Source: Granulicella sapmiensis (GTDB lineage Bacteria > Acidobacteriota > Terriglobia > Terriglobales > Acidobacteriaceae). Taken from it: a DNA stretch of 64,000 bases. Below the pieces are notes generated by a model that was not told the DNA's origin, made no database searches, and saw only the letters and a program-made list of their open reading frames with translations. The stretch is from positions 1 to 64,000 of the forward strand of contig JAMFSR010000009.1 in assembly GCA_026225395.1 (NCBI GenBank), given 5' to 3'. The translations under genes and the position numbers were made by a program. Positions within the stretch are counted from its first letter, which is position 1. Every line of letters begins with the position of its first letter. This document shows positions 53,942-63,363 of this stretch, in pieces.

Positions 53942-56590
53942 CTAGCGTGCGATCGGAGAGGTCCCTGAAATGGCGAGTGGGACTTTCACGCCACTTGCCT
54001 CTGTGGGTTGACTGCCTCCGATGGTGATCTGATATTGCCCCGGCCGCACTGCGCGAATCCCTTCTTCATCTACAAGGCTGAGTTGTCGCGGGTCGAGCGT
54101 GAACAGAACGTGTTTTGTCTCACCGCGCCGAAGGTGAACACGCTGGAAGCCCTCAAGAGCAAGCTTCGGCGCTCCTTCTACTGCTGGAGGAGTCAGGTAT
54201 AGCTCCGCTACCTCGTCACCGTCGAACGCGCCGGTGTTCTTCACATCCGCGTCGACGGTCAGCGATGTGCCGGCGTGGAGAGAGGATGTTGAAAGCTTGA
54301 GGTTGCTATAAGTGAAGTGGGTGTAGCTAAGCCCGTATCCGAAGCCGAAAAGCGGCGTTCCTTCAAAGTAGCGATAAGTGCGGCCCTTCATCGCGTAGTT
54401 ATCAAAAGCCGGCAATTGATCCGTTGAGGCATAGAAGGTGACGGGCAGGCGGCCCGCTGGATTATTGTCACCCGCGAGAGTGGCTGCAATGGCTGTACCG
54501 CCTTCCTCGCCTGGGTACCAGGCTTCCAGCATCGCGGCGGCGTGCTCCTTGGCCCAGGCCGCAGAAATAGCGCTGCCATTGAGCAGGACAACGATGATGG
54601 GCTTGCCCGTGGCGGCCACTGCCTTCAGCATGTCTTCCTGGACACGCGGCAGGGAAATCGAAGTGCGATCGCCACCATTAAACCCTTCCAGCTTTACGGG
54701 CATTTCTTCGCCTTCGAGCTCCGGGGTCAGTCCAACAAAGGCAATGACGACGTCTGCTTTGCTGGCGGCATTGACGGCCTGTTCACGCTCTGCGACGATG
54801 TTGGGCTGCCAATCGAAGCTGATGCCTGCTCCGAAAAGCGGTGCGCGATGCACGTACTCCACGCGAAGCGCGTGCGGCTTGCGGTCGTCGATGTGCAGTG
54901 TGAAAGAAGGCGTTGTACTGGAGCGGGATTGCTTTTGTTCATTGGCATACTGATTGACTTGTTTCCCATCCGCCCACACTGCTATTGATTCGATGTCGTT
55001 GCAGGGGTAGCAATGAGCAAGCGTGAAGCGGAACGTGTAGTCTCCTGGAGCCGGAAGCGCGAGAACGCCGGTCCATCGGACGCTGAAGGCTTTGGCATCG
55101 AGACCCGAAACGGGCGATGCTGAGTTCCAGTCGAAGCTGATCTGTGGGTCAATGCGTGTCGATAAGGGAGAACCGGAAAGATCCGCATTATTGAAGTACT
55201 CTCCCTTGAGCCCATCGCGCGAGTCGCCCATCGCCGGGTGAACTACATCCGGGGGTACCGGAACGATGGCACCCTCTACATAAGGAGAGCCCTGTGCGTA
55301 AAGGATCGTGCTCTTCTTTCCAAAGCGGCGCTGGATCCCGAGCAACGGCGTTATCGGTTCTGAAGGGACTGCGTTGTAGTTGCCTTCGATGGCAGATAGA
55401 GAAGCCGCGTTAGGACCGATGATTGCCAGCGTCTTTGCGGACTTTGCAAGTGGAAGGACGCCGTCGTTCTTCAAGAGAACGATAGATTCCTCGGCCAGCT
55501 TGAGGGCCAGTGTACGGTGTGCGGGAGAGTCGTTCTCACGGAAAGGAATTCTGGCATATCGGACGTCTGTGGGAGGGTCGAAGAGCCCTAGGCGAAAGCG
55601 CGCTGTGAAAAGCCGCGTGACGGACTGATCGACTTCACTCTCAGCAATCAGCCTTTGATGTACCGCATCTGTGAGGCTCGAATACTCCCTACCGCAGCTG
55701 GTATCTGTGCCGGCTCGTACAGCGTCGACGGAGGCGTGTGCGAGATCGGGTGCGAATTTGTGGCCGACCGCGATGTCCGTGATGGCAGCGCAGTCACTTG
55801 TGACATAACCACTGAACTTCCATGCGCCGCGAAGTATATCTTTCAGGAGCATTTCATTGGCGCACGCTGGCTGGCCGTCAAGGGAGTTATAAGCACACAT
55901 TGTGCTGGCTGCATGGGCGTCGACAATGGCCGCATGAAACGCGGGCAGGTATGTGTCTTCGAGATCATGCGGTGATGCGACGACGTCGACTGTGTGTCGC
56001 GTGTTCTCGGGGCCGGAGTGAACAGCGAAGTGTTTTGGAGTCGCGACCACGCGAAGGTACTTCGGATCATCTCCCTGGAGGCCGGTTACGAAAGCCACTC
56101 CCATGCGAGCGGTGAGAAAGGGATCTTCTCCATACGTTTCCTGGCCTCTGCCCCAACGCGGATCTCTGAAAATGTTGATGTTCGGAGACCAGAGATCGAG
56201 ACCGAAGTAGATGTCATGGTTGTCGTGTCGTTGTGCTTCGGAGTTCTTCGCGCGAGCTTCTGTGGAGATGACAACAGCGGCATCGTGAAGCCCGGGAGAG
56301 TCGAAGGTGGCCGCGAGGCCAATCGCCTGAGGAAATACTGTGGCGTAGCCGGACCGCGCGATGCCATGCAAACCCTCGCTCCACCAGTCATAGGCGGGGA
56401 TGTTCAGTCTGGGGATTGCAGGCGCGTGGTTTTGCATTTGCGACACCTTCTCCTCCAGTGTCATGCGGGCGACCAGAGCCGCGGCACGGGCGGCAGCGGT
56501 AGTCTGCGCAATTGCAGCAAAGCCAGCGAGGGCGGTGGCGGAGACGAGGAGAATGCGAGATATGCGGCAGGCGTTAGGAATCGTGATCAT
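53942..56590 (-). CDS. Secreted GH3 beta-glycosidase with PA14 insertion
   Basis: An 882-residue protein with signal peptide (ILLVSATALAGFAAIAQ). The GH3 N-terminal barrel has nucleophile D266 (GYVTSDCAAI) and substrate-binding KHF in VVATPKHFAVHSGPENTRH. A PA14 domain of about 150 residues (DGLKGEYFNNADLSGSP ... GDYTFRFTLAHCYPC) is inserted in the second domain (~455-610). A C-terminal Fn3-like domain follows (DADVKNTGAFDGDEVAELYL). The architecture is that of bacterial beta-xylosidase/beta-glucosidase GH3 enzymes; exact specificity is open. The LacI-type site at 56615 lies 25 bp upstream, so it may join the same regulon. Confidence 0.93.
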   Translation of the reverse strand: MITIPNACRISRILLVSATALAGFAAIAQTTAAARAAALVARMTLEEKVSQMQNHAPAIPRLNIPAYDWWSEGLHGIARSGYATVFPQAIGLAATFDSPGLHDAAVVISTEARAKNSEAQRHDNHDIYFGLDLWSPNINIFRDPRWGRGQETYGEDPFLTARMGVAFVTGLQGDDPKYLRVVATPKHFAVHSGPENTRHTVDVVASPHDLEDTYLPAFHAAIVDAHAASTMCAYNSLDGQPACANEMLLKDILRGAWKFSGYVTSDCAAITDIAVGHKFAPDLAHASVDAVRAGTDTSCGREYSSLTDAVHQRLIAESEVDQSVTRLFTARFRLGLFDPPTDVRYARIPFRENDSPAHRTLALKLAEESIVLLKNDGVLPLAKSAKTLAIIGPNAASLSAIEGNYNAVPSEPITPLLGIQRRFGKKSTILYAQGSPYVEGAIVPVPPDVVHPAMGDSRDGLKGEYFNNADLSGSPLSTRIDPQISFDWNSASPVSGLDAKAFSVRWTGVLALPAPGDYTFRFTLAHCYPCNDIESIAVWADGKQVNQYANEQKQSRSSTTPSFTLHIDDRKPHALRVEYVHRAPLFGAGISFDWQPNIVAEREQAVNAASKADVVIAFVGLTPELEGEEMPVKLEGFNGGDRTSISLPRVQEDMLKAVAATGKPIIVVLLNGSAISAAWAKEHAAAMLEAWYPGEEGGTAIAATLAGDNNPAGRLPVTFYASTDQLPAFDNYAMKGRTYRYFEGTPLFGFGYGLSYTHFTYSNLKLSTSSLHAGTSLTVDADVKNTGAFDGDEVAELYLTPPAVEGAPKLALEGFQRVHLRRGETKHVLFTLDPRQLSLVDEEGIRAVRPGQYQITIGGSQPTEASGVKVPLAISGTSPIAR

Positions 56591-56614
56591 GGAAAAAGCC
56601 TTATTCCAATATGT

Positions 56615-56628
56615 AGGAAGCGATTGAT
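56615..56628. promoter_or_regulatory. LacI-type site before the GH3 gene
   Basis: AGGAAGCGATTGAT matches the locus consensus at about 10 of 14 positions with the AGCGATTGA core intact. It is 25 bp upstream of the GH3 start and 26 kb away from the nearest strong copy. Confidence 0.45.
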
Positions 56629-56749
56629 GGTTTGGATGATGGACGATCTACAAAGAATGCCCATACCGGCGCAATTCGTATATGTGGTTGTTACTTGAGG
56701 TAAAGTGGATTTTATCTATTTTCTATGGTTTCAAGTAAGTTGGAGTCAT

Positions 56750-57841
56750 ATGCAAAGATTCCTTCACTCTATCTGGTTGAAGGCTAGTCTGGCAGCCATT
56801 CTGTCGCTTGTTGTGCTCAATATTTTCACGGGCTGCAGGGCTTACTCCCCGCGGCCGAAGACGGTTATACACTTCGTGCGAGTGCCGCGAGGAGGACACG
56901 GAGGAGCTGAAATCATAGAGCCGATTTCTGGATCCGTTACAGGTTTTGTAAGCGGCCAACAGGTTGTTTTGTATGCAAAGAATGGACCGTGGTGGTGGGT
57001 CCAGCCTTTCCGGAGCCGGCCTCTCACAAAGGTTGAGACCGACTCGACCTGGAATACCGTTACCCATATCGGCGCGGAGTACGCCGCGCTTCTTGTAGTG
57101 CCGGGGCACCAGCCACAAGCGAAAATAGGAGCGCTTCCACCGGTAGGGAATGAAGTGCTCGCGGTTGCCACCGTCAAAGGTGTCGAGGTATTGCCTGTTG
57201 TCTCGAAGATCATTCGTTTCAGCGGTTACGACTGGATAGTTCGTGCGTCACCCAGTGATCGCGGGGGAGAGATGAATCATTACGACCCTGCAAATGCCTG
57301 GGTGGATCAGGACGGCCATTTGCATCTTAAAATGGGGGAGCGTGATGGCCACTGGACCTGTGCGGGGCTTAATCTTTCTCGGAGTCTGGGTTATGGAACT
57401 TACAGGTTTGTGGTTCAGGACAGCGCGCACCTGGAGCCCTCGGCAGTGTTAGCTATGTTTACGTTGGACGAGCGGGGCGATCAAGAAACCCGCACCGAAC
57501 TGGATATAGAGCTCAGCCGTTGGGGGAACCCGGGAAAGCAGAATGGCGATTACACGGTTCAGCCTTACTATGTGCCGGAAAACACAGCGCACTTTTCGAT
57601 ACCGCCGGGCAGGTTTACGCATGTTCTCCGCTGGGAGCCAGGAGTGGCGTCCTTTAGAACGTTTTCTGGCAAGACGGGAGCACCCGGAGTTAGGGATCTG
57701 GCGCACCATGTTTTTACCTCAGGTATCCCTGTCCCCGGGGGCGAGACCGCGCACATCGACTTCTATGATTTCTTCCACTCGCGAAGCGGACTAACGCAGT
57801 CCTCTGAGGTCGTCATTGAAAAGTTCGAGTATCTTCCATGA
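56750..57841 (+). CDS. GH16-like lipoprotein next to a sensor kinase
   Basis: This 363-residue protein has a membrane signal and lipobox (VVLNIFTGC). Residues ~30-150 form an N-terminal beta domain (PISGSVTGFVSGQQVVLYAK). The C-terminal half looks like a GH16-type jelly roll (WVDQDGHLHLKMGERDGHW, then GTYRFVVQDSAHLEPS) with ELDIELSRWG, in which E250, D252 and E254 fit the GH16 catalytic pattern. It could be an active surface enzyme or a glycan-binding sensor part. Stop and kinase start are only 4 bp apart, so translation is probably coupled. TGGAG lies 4 nt before the ATG. Confidence 0.75.
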   Translation: MQRFLHSIWLKASLAAILSLVVLNIFTGCRAYSPRPKTVIHFVRVPRGGHGGAEIIEPISGSVTGFVSGQQVVLYAKNGPWWWVQPFRSRPLTKVETDSTWNTVTHIGAEYAALLVVPGHQPQAKIGALPPVGNEVLAVATVKGVEVLPVVSKIIRFSGYDWIVRASPSDRGGEMNHYDPANAWVDQDGHLHLKMGERDGHWTCAGLNLSRSLGYGTYRFVVQDSAHLEPSAVLAMFTLDERGDQETRTELDIELSRWGNPGKQNGDYTVQPYYVPENTAHFSIPPGRFTHVLRWEPGVASFRTFSGKTGAPGVRDLAHHVFTSGIPVPGGETAHIDFYDFFHSRSGLTQSSEVVIEKFEYLP

Positions 57842-57845
57842 GGCG

Positions 57846-60800
57846 ATGATGCGATGGCGACGGCAACTCACAGTTGCGATCATCATCATCATCTTCTTCT
57901 GTCTTACCCGTCTGGCGAGCGCATTGGATCCAAACCGCTCATTGTCTCAATACGTGCGCAATGTTTGGCGTTCGGACAATGGGTTTCTGGGAGGAGCGGT
58001 CTATGCAATTTGCCAATCGCAGGACGGCTATTTGTGGTTCGGGACGGAGCGAGGGCTAGTTCGTTTCGATGGTTTCGACTTCAAGCTGATTCAGCGACCG
58101 ATCCTGGGATATCCCCCCATTGGAGCCGTTCGTGGGCTAGTTGCTGATAGTGCGGGGAATCTTTGGATCAGGCCAGATGGTTCGCATCTCCTTCGCTATC
58201 AAAACGGCATCTTTGAAGATGCCATCGCACGATTCGGGCTTAACGAAACTGCCTTTACCGCTATGTCGCAAGACTCGACGGGCGAGTTGCTTTTGTGGGG
58301 TTTACATAGTCGAACGCTGCGCTTTCACCAGGGTCACTTTGAAAAAATACTTCCGGGGGAGTCCCTGACGGGCGTTGTGATCTCAGCGGCACAAACCTCG
58401 GACGGCAGCGTTTGGTTAGGTACGCGTGACGCCGGGTTGTTGCGGATCTTTCAGGGCCGCACGCTCGGTGTCCTCCCGAAGCCAACGCTCGAAAGTATCA
58501 ACGCACTTGCAACGGCGAATAACGCGGGACTCTGGATTGGTACGGATAGCGGTTTGCAACTTTGGGATGGAAAGCAGGACAAATATCAGTTGATGTTTGC
58601 AGGTAACGGAAAAATTCAGGTCTTTTCGTTGACCCACGACCGGCAAGGGAATCTGTGGGCGGGCACAGATCGCGGCCTCCTTCGAGCCACTCCTTCATTC
58701 GACATCTCAACCGATTTCAGGGGTAATGCGCCCGGAACGGAAATTACAGCCGTCTACGAAGATCGAGATGGCGACATATGGTTCGGAGGTACGCGCGGCA
58801 TCGAGAGGCTGCGCGATGGCATGTTTACGCAGTATTCGGTTGCAGAAGGGGTACCGGCTGAAGATGGTGGCCCGGTCTTTGTTGACGAAGATGGACGGAC
58901 CTGGTTTGCGCCGGCTTCAGGTGGTCTCTATTGGCTTAAGGATGGGCGCACAGGCCGCATTGCAAATATTGGCAATGACATTGTTTATTCGATAAGCGGA
59001 GGAGGTGGTGAACTCTGGCTTGGGCGACAGCAAGGCGGATTGACTGAATTGACGAAGAGGGGCAACTCATTCGTGGCACAGACCTATACCCAGGCGAACG
59101 GACTCGCACAGAACAGCGTTTTTACTGTCCACCGCAATAGCGATGGAACGGTGTGGGTTGGAACGGTGAGCGCGGGCATCAGTGTGTTGCGCCACGGTAA
59201 GTTCACGAACTATTCGGCGGCAAATGGCCTGGAGTCCAACGCCATTTTTTCGATAGTGGAAGGGCATGACGGTACAATGTGGATCGCGTCGTCGAGCGGA
59301 CTTTCCTGCTATGCGGATAATCATTGGAAAAGCTTCGGCGGGACAGATGGACTACCCTCGTCACACATAAGATCGATCTTCGAAGATGCTCAGCATATTC
59401 TCTGGATCGCAAGCACCAGCGGCATCGCATATTTCATAAATGGCCAAATCGAAGTGCCCCGCTCATTGCCAGAGTCGTTGCGCGAGGAGGTGCTCGGAAT
59501 TACGCAGGACAAGAACGGTAACCTGTGGGTCGTCACATCGGACCATGTCTTGCAGGTCAATCGAGAACGATTGCTAACGAATTCTCTCAAGGATACCGAC
59601 GTCCTGAGCTATGGGGCCGAAGACGGCCTTCCTGCCGTGGAAGGTGTGCGCCGTGATCGATCCGTCGTGATCGACCCGGTTGGGCGGATATGGTTGTCGC
59701 TGGCCCATGGACTGGTTGTCGCCGATCCCTCAGAGGCGCAGGACTATGCTGTACCGGAAGGAGTGCGCATCGAGTCGGTTTCGACAGAGGGACACGCGAT
59801 GAACTTCGCCGACAACCTGAAGCTAGGTCCCGGTAAACAGAGCATCACGTTCAAATACGCAGACACGAACCTATCAGTCCCCGAGAGAATCCGTTTTCGG
59901 TATCGCCTGGACGGTTCCGACCAGGGCTGGAGCAATGAGGTAGCTTTGCGCCAGGTGGTTTATACCAACCTTGGTCCCGGGAACTATAGATTTCGTATTG
60001 TGGCGTCAAATGGACAGGGTATATGGAATGGCCCGGAAACGACAGTTCCTTTCGTCATCGAACCGGCTCTCTGGCAGACGTGGTATTTTCGTCTCGCGTG
60101 TGTCGTGCTGCTGGCATCTTTGATCGCACTCATTCATCGGCTCCGGCTCACGCATTTGACAGAGCAGCTAAACCGCCGCTTCCATGACCGTCTTGCGGAG
60201 CGCACGCGGATCGCACAGGACTTGCACGACACGCTGTTGCAGGGTGTCCTTAGCGCTTCGATGCAGTTAGATCTTGCCGAAGATCAAATTCCCGCGGGGT
60301 CGCCAGCCAAACCCCTGTTGCGCCGTGTCCTCGAGCTTATGGCTCAGGTAACGGATGAGGGTCGCCATGCGCTCCAGGGCCTGCGCACCGCAGAGAGCAG
60401 TGCGGTCGATCTCGAATCGGCCATGTCACGCCTTTCAGCCGAGTTCGCATGCGATGAGAAGATCGCGTACCGCATGATGGTTCAAGGAACTCCCCGGCGA
60501 CTTCGGCCCGCAGTGCGTGATGAGGTGTACCGTATCGGGCGTGAAGCAGTGGTAAATGCATTTGTTCATGCACAGGCGAATAACGTCGAGGTGCGGATAG
60601 AATATGCGAATCGCCTCTTGCGGTTGCTCGTCCAGGACGACGGCTGCGGCATCGATCCAGTCGTACTCAATGAAGGCCGTGAAGGCCATTGGGGTTTGAT
60701 CGGGATGCGCGAACGTTCTGAAGGGATTGGAGCGCAACTGAAATTACGAAGCCGCTTTGGGATAGGAACAGAAGTGGAACTTGTGGTGCCGGGCGCGGTC

Positions 60801-60863
60801 GCATTTGAAGACGGAACCAACCGTTCCACAGCTAGATGGTTGCAATGGCTCAAGAACGTTTAA
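57846..60863 (+). CDS. Sensor histidine kinase with beta-propeller sensor (HTCS-like input, NarL-type kinase)
   Basis: About 1005 residues. A signal/membrane segment (VAIIIIIFFCLTRLASA) is followed by two-component-regulator propeller repeats (SQDGYLWFGTERGLVRFDG and many like WIGTDSGLQLWDG, about 14). A Y_Y_Y domain follows (~640-720; RIRFRYRLDGSDQGW), then one membrane helix (LACVVLLASLIALIH), a HisKA_3 domain with His794 (AQDLHDTLLQG) and an HATPase domain (REAVVNAFVHAQANNVEV, QDDGCGID). It resembles the input part of Bacteroides HTCS glycan sensors, but with the output in a separate gene. Next to the GH16-like lipoprotein it probably senses an oligosaccharide (inference). Confidence 0.95.
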   Translation: MMRWRRQLTVAIIIIIFFCLTRLASALDPNRSLSQYVRNVWRSDNGFLGGAVYAICQSQDGYLWFGTERGLVRFDGFDFKLIQRPILGYPPIGAVRGLVADSAGNLWIRPDGSHLLRYQNGIFEDAIARFGLNETAFTAMSQDSTGELLLWGLHSRTLRFHQGHFEKILPGESLTGVVISAAQTSDGSVWLGTRDAGLLRIFQGRTLGVLPKPTLESINALATANNAGLWIGTDSGLQLWDGKQDKYQLMFAGNGKIQVFSLTHDRQGNLWAGTDRGLLRATPSFDISTDFRGNAPGTEITAVYEDRDGDIWFGGTRGIERLRDGMFTQYSVAEGVPAEDGGPVFVDEDGRTWFAPASGGLYWLKDGRTGRIANIGNDIVYSISGGGGELWLGRQQGGLTELTKRGNSFVAQTYTQANGLAQNSVFTVHRNSDGTVWVGTVSAGISVLRHGKFTNYSAANGLESNAIFSIVEGHDGTMWIASSSGLSCYADNHWKSFGGTDGLPSSHIRSIFEDAQHILWIASTSGIAYFINGQIEVPRSLPESLREEVLGITQDKNGNLWVVTSDHVLQVNRERLLTNSLKDTDVLSYGAEDGLPAVEGVRRDRSVVIDPVGRIWLSLAHGLVVADPSEAQDYAVPEGVRIESVSTEGHAMNFADNLKLGPGKQSITFKYADTNLSVPERIRFRYRLDGSDQGWSNEVALRQVVYTNLGPGNYRFRIVASNGQGIWNGPETTVPFVIEPALWQTWYFRLACVVLLASLIALIHRLRLTHLTEQLNRRFHDRLAERTRIAQDLHDTLLQGVLSASMQLDLAEDQIPAGSPAKPLLRRVLELMAQVTDEGRHALQGLRTAESSAVDLESAMSRLSAEFACDEKIAYRMMVQGTPRRLRPAVRDEVYRIGREAVVNAFVHAQANNVEVRIEYANRLLRLLVQDDGCGIDPVVLNEGREGHWGLIGMRERSEGIGAQLKLRSRFGIGTEVELVVPGAVAFEDGTNRSTARWLQWLKNV

Positions 60864-60900
60864 AGACACCGCCCGAAAACGAAAGGAATTCCGATATTCC

Positions 60901-61530
60901 GTGACCTCAACTCAACCGATCCGAATATTCTGTGTTGACGATCATCCGCTTATGCGAGAAGGCATAGCTGCTGTCGTTCGTAATGAACCGGATATGCTCT
61001 TGGTGGGAGAAGTTCAATGTGGTCGCGAAGCGATTGTGGGATTCCGCGCGCATCGGCCCGACGTTACGCTGATGGACTTGCGGTTGCCGGATATCAGCGG
61101 AATCGACGCGCTCATCGCCATCCGTACTGAATTTAAGGACGCCCGCATGATCATGCTGACGACCTTTGATGGCGACGCTGAGATTCAACGCGCCCTGGAA
61201 GCGGGGGCACAGGGCTTCATGCTCAAAAGCATGCCGCGTAAGCAGCTTGTGGAAATGATACGCAAAGTACACTCCGGCAAGAGGCACGTTCCTCCCGAAG
61301 TAGCAGCCCAGCTAGTGGAACATTTGGGTTATGAGGCTTTGAGCAAACGAGAGGTAGAAGTTCTACAGAAAATCGCCGGCGGAAACCGCAACAGCGATAT
61401 CGCAGCACTGCTTTTCATCACGGAAGAGACAGTCAAAGGCCATGTGAAGCACATCATGGAAAAGCTTGGTGCAAGCGATCGGACCGAAGCCGTGGCTATA
61501 GGTCTGCGTCGCGGCATCATCCAACTCTAG
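60901..61530 (+). CDS. NarL/FixJ-type response regulator
   Basis: A 209-residue protein with receiver domain (IRIFCVDDHPLMREGIAAV; phosphoacceptor D59 in VTLMDLRLPDISG; K in GFMLKSM) and a C-terminal LuxR-type HTH (LSKREVEVLQKIAGG, then IAALLFITEETVKGHVKHI). It starts at GTG 60901, 38 bp after the kinase stop. It is the natural partner of the kinase at 57846. Targets are unknown; the carbohydrate genes between 43 and 57 kb are candidates. Confidence 0.95.
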   Translation: MTSTQPIRIFCVDDHPLMREGIAAVVRNEPDMLLVGEVQCGREAIVGFRAHRPDVTLMDLRLPDISGIDALIAIRTEFKDARMIMLTTFDGDAEIQRALEAGAQGFMLKSMPRKQLVEMIRKVHSGKRHVPPEVAAQLVEHLGYEALSKREVEVLQKIAGGNRNSDIAALLFITEETVKGHVKHIMEKLGASDRTEAVAIGLRRGIIQL

Positions 61531-61580
61531 CCTCATTCTTTATTAGAGTTGCGCCGGAAAACCACCCTATCTAGGGTTTT
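61523..61580 (+). terminator. Hairpins after the response regulator gene
   Basis: AACTCTA/TAGAGTT (61523-61550, including the stop codon) and CCCTA-TC-TAGGG within AAAACC..TTTT (61558-61580). The second resembles a short terminator. Confidence 0.4.
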
Positions 61581-61619
61581 ATGGCGCGTGGAAGAGGCCT
61601 ACTCTTGCGCTATTGTGCA

Positions 61620-62048
61620 ATGGCGCAACTCAGGAGGCCTCGGCTGCAAAGGTTCTTCTCAAGCTTTCCGGAGGGCTGGCCGGGGATAGGCCTGCTTATT
61701 ATTCGGCTTGCTATAACGCTGCGCATCCTCGACGGCCATTTCCGTCGCGATGCCTGGACTCATCCAGCCCTTGCAGTGGCAGTAATCGTTCTCTGCGTGG
61801 CGATCGTCATTGGTTTATTTACGCCCTTGGATGGAATGACTATGGCAATGGTGCGCTCGGCAAGTTGTATCGTTGCTTTGCTCACAACGGACGCCCAGAA
61901 GACACAGCACGTATGCCAGTCGCTGGAGACGATCATGCTTTGCATCGGATTGGCTTTGCTTGGGCCAGGTGCTTATTCCTTCGACGCGAGACTTTTTGGC
62001 CCACGAAAGATCGTTATCCCGAAAGGACGGCGTCCGCCAAGCCAATGA
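61620..62048 (+). CDS. DoxX-like membrane protein
   Basis: A 142-residue protein with four hydrophobic segments (GIGLLIIRLAITLRIL; ALAVAVIVLCVAIVIGLFTP; MVRSASCIVALLT; TIMLCIGLALLGPGAYSFDA) and the LLGPGAYSFDARLFG end common to DoxX-type proteins. DoxX relatives are linked to quinone or redox functions, without proof here. The start at 61620 (ATGGCGCAACTC) is chosen; the frame begins at 61581. Confidence 0.7.
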   Translation: MAQLRRPRLQRFFSSFPEGWPGIGLLIIRLAITLRILDGHFRRDAWTHPALAVAVIVLCVAIVIGLFTPLDGMTMAMVRSASCIVALLTTDAQKTQHVCQSLETIMLCIGLALLGPGAYSFDARLFGPRKIVIPKGRRPPSQ

Positions 62049-62300
62049 TGAGTCGACCAAGATACTCTGACACTACGCCGCAGGCCCTGCGCGCCACCCA
62101 AATAGTATTGCTCGCTGTACCCCCTACTGCGGTGTCGAAAATGCCTTCGATTGCGGCGTGCAATCGCGCAAGTAACAGAGGATAGGCATTTCAAGAAGGT
62201 TTACCGTTTTGCTCCTCTTGTAGAGGGAAACGACACCCGGCGATGACTTCGCCCGGCTTTCAGTTGACTCAATCAATCACAGCAGCAGCAAAGGAGAATT

Positions 62301-63041
62301 ATGTCTAGCTTAGATAGCAAGGTGGCACTCGTTACTGGAGGTTCGCGGGGTATTGGAGCCGCGATCGCGAAGCGCTTGGCTGCCGATGGAGCAAGCGTGG
62401 CCATTACATACGCGAAGGATGCCGTCGCAGCGTCTGCCGTGGTCAAAGCAATTGAACTCGATGGCGGAAAGGCCGTCGCAATCCAGGCGGATGCAGCCAA
62501 CACCGAAGCCGTGAGGAGCGCAGTCGAAAAAGCCGTTGCTACCCTGGGCCGTCTCGACATCCTTGTGAACAACGCCGGCACCGCTATTCCGAAAAAGTTT
62601 GAGGACACCACGCTGGAAGAGCTGAATCGCGTAATCGACATCAACGTTCGTGGCGTATTCGTTACGACGCAGGCGGCGTTGAAGCACATGAACGACGGAG
62701 GTCGAATCATCATGATTGGTTCATGTGTGGGCGAGCGCATGATGACGCCGGGGTTGGTCCCGTACGCAGCCACAAAGGGAGCCGTCAAGATGTTTACCCA
62801 GGGGTTGTCCCGAGAAGTCGGAAGCCGTGGTATCACCGTCAACAACATCCAACCGGGCCCGATCGATACAGATTTGAATCCCGCCGCCGGTGATTGGGCT
62901 ACGCCTCAAAAGGCCGCCACAGCACTCGATCGCTATGGTCGTGTCGACGAGGTTGCTGCGTTGGTTGCGTTCGTCGCCGGTCCGGAGTCGTCCTACATCA
63001 CTGGGGCGAATCTCACCGTTGATGGCGGAACCAATGCCTAG
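62301..63041 (+). CDS. Short-chain dehydrogenase/reductase
   Basis: A 246-residue classical SDR: cofactor motif TGGSRGIG (12-19), NNAG (90-93), catalytic Ser141, Tyr155 and Lys159 (YAATK), and C-terminal SSYITGANLTVDGGTNA. The basic/small residues after the second strand (ITYAKDA) would fit NADP(H), but this is uncertain. The substrate is unknown. AAAGGAG lies upstream of ATG 62301. It is monocistronic with a clear terminator. I see nothing definite in the 252 bp before it. Confidence 0.95.
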   Translation: MSSLDSKVALVTGGSRGIGAAIAKRLAADGASVAITYAKDAVAASAVVKAIELDGGKAVAIQADAANTEAVRSAVEKAVATLGRLDILVNNAGTAIPKKFEDTTLEELNRVIDINVRGVFVTTQAALKHMNDGGRIIMIGSCVGERMMTPGLVPYAATKGAVKMFTQGLSREVGSRGITVNNIQPGPIDTDLNPAAGDWATPQKAATALDRYGRVDEVAALVAFVAGPESSYITGANLTVDGGTNA

Positions 63042-63055
63042 TCGCTTTACGGAGG

Positions 63056-63081
63056 TAGCCCACGGGTTTACCCGCGGGCTA
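63056..63081 (+). terminator. Terminator of the SDR gene
   Basis: TAGCCCACGGG pairs with CCCGCGGGCTA (one mismatch) around TTTA, followed by TTTCTC. Confidence 0.75.
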
Positions 63082-63363
63082 TTTCTCGCTTGCGCTTGTT
63101 TCATCATTCTTTCGCAACGAAGTTTCACGACAGCGCGGAAGCCAGTTTCGCTCAGGATGGCATAGCCTTCGCCCAGAAGCAGTGGACTGGACGCCGAAGT
63201 CGTCTAAATTGACGAAGAAGGCCCGGTTTTGGTCGAACGCACAAGTCACGATTGGCAGGCGTGGGCGACGGTGGCGAACGAACTCAGAAATGGATTTTCA
63301 TAGAAACGCAGCTCCCAAAAATATCCATATACGCGTCCGAGAAAATCTCGTCTAATCGTTGCG

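Noticed and set aside
62049..62300. A small gene antisense between the DoxX and SDR genes
   Set aside because: The open frame (61973-62194) overlaps the DoxX gene and has no start site or recognisable motif.
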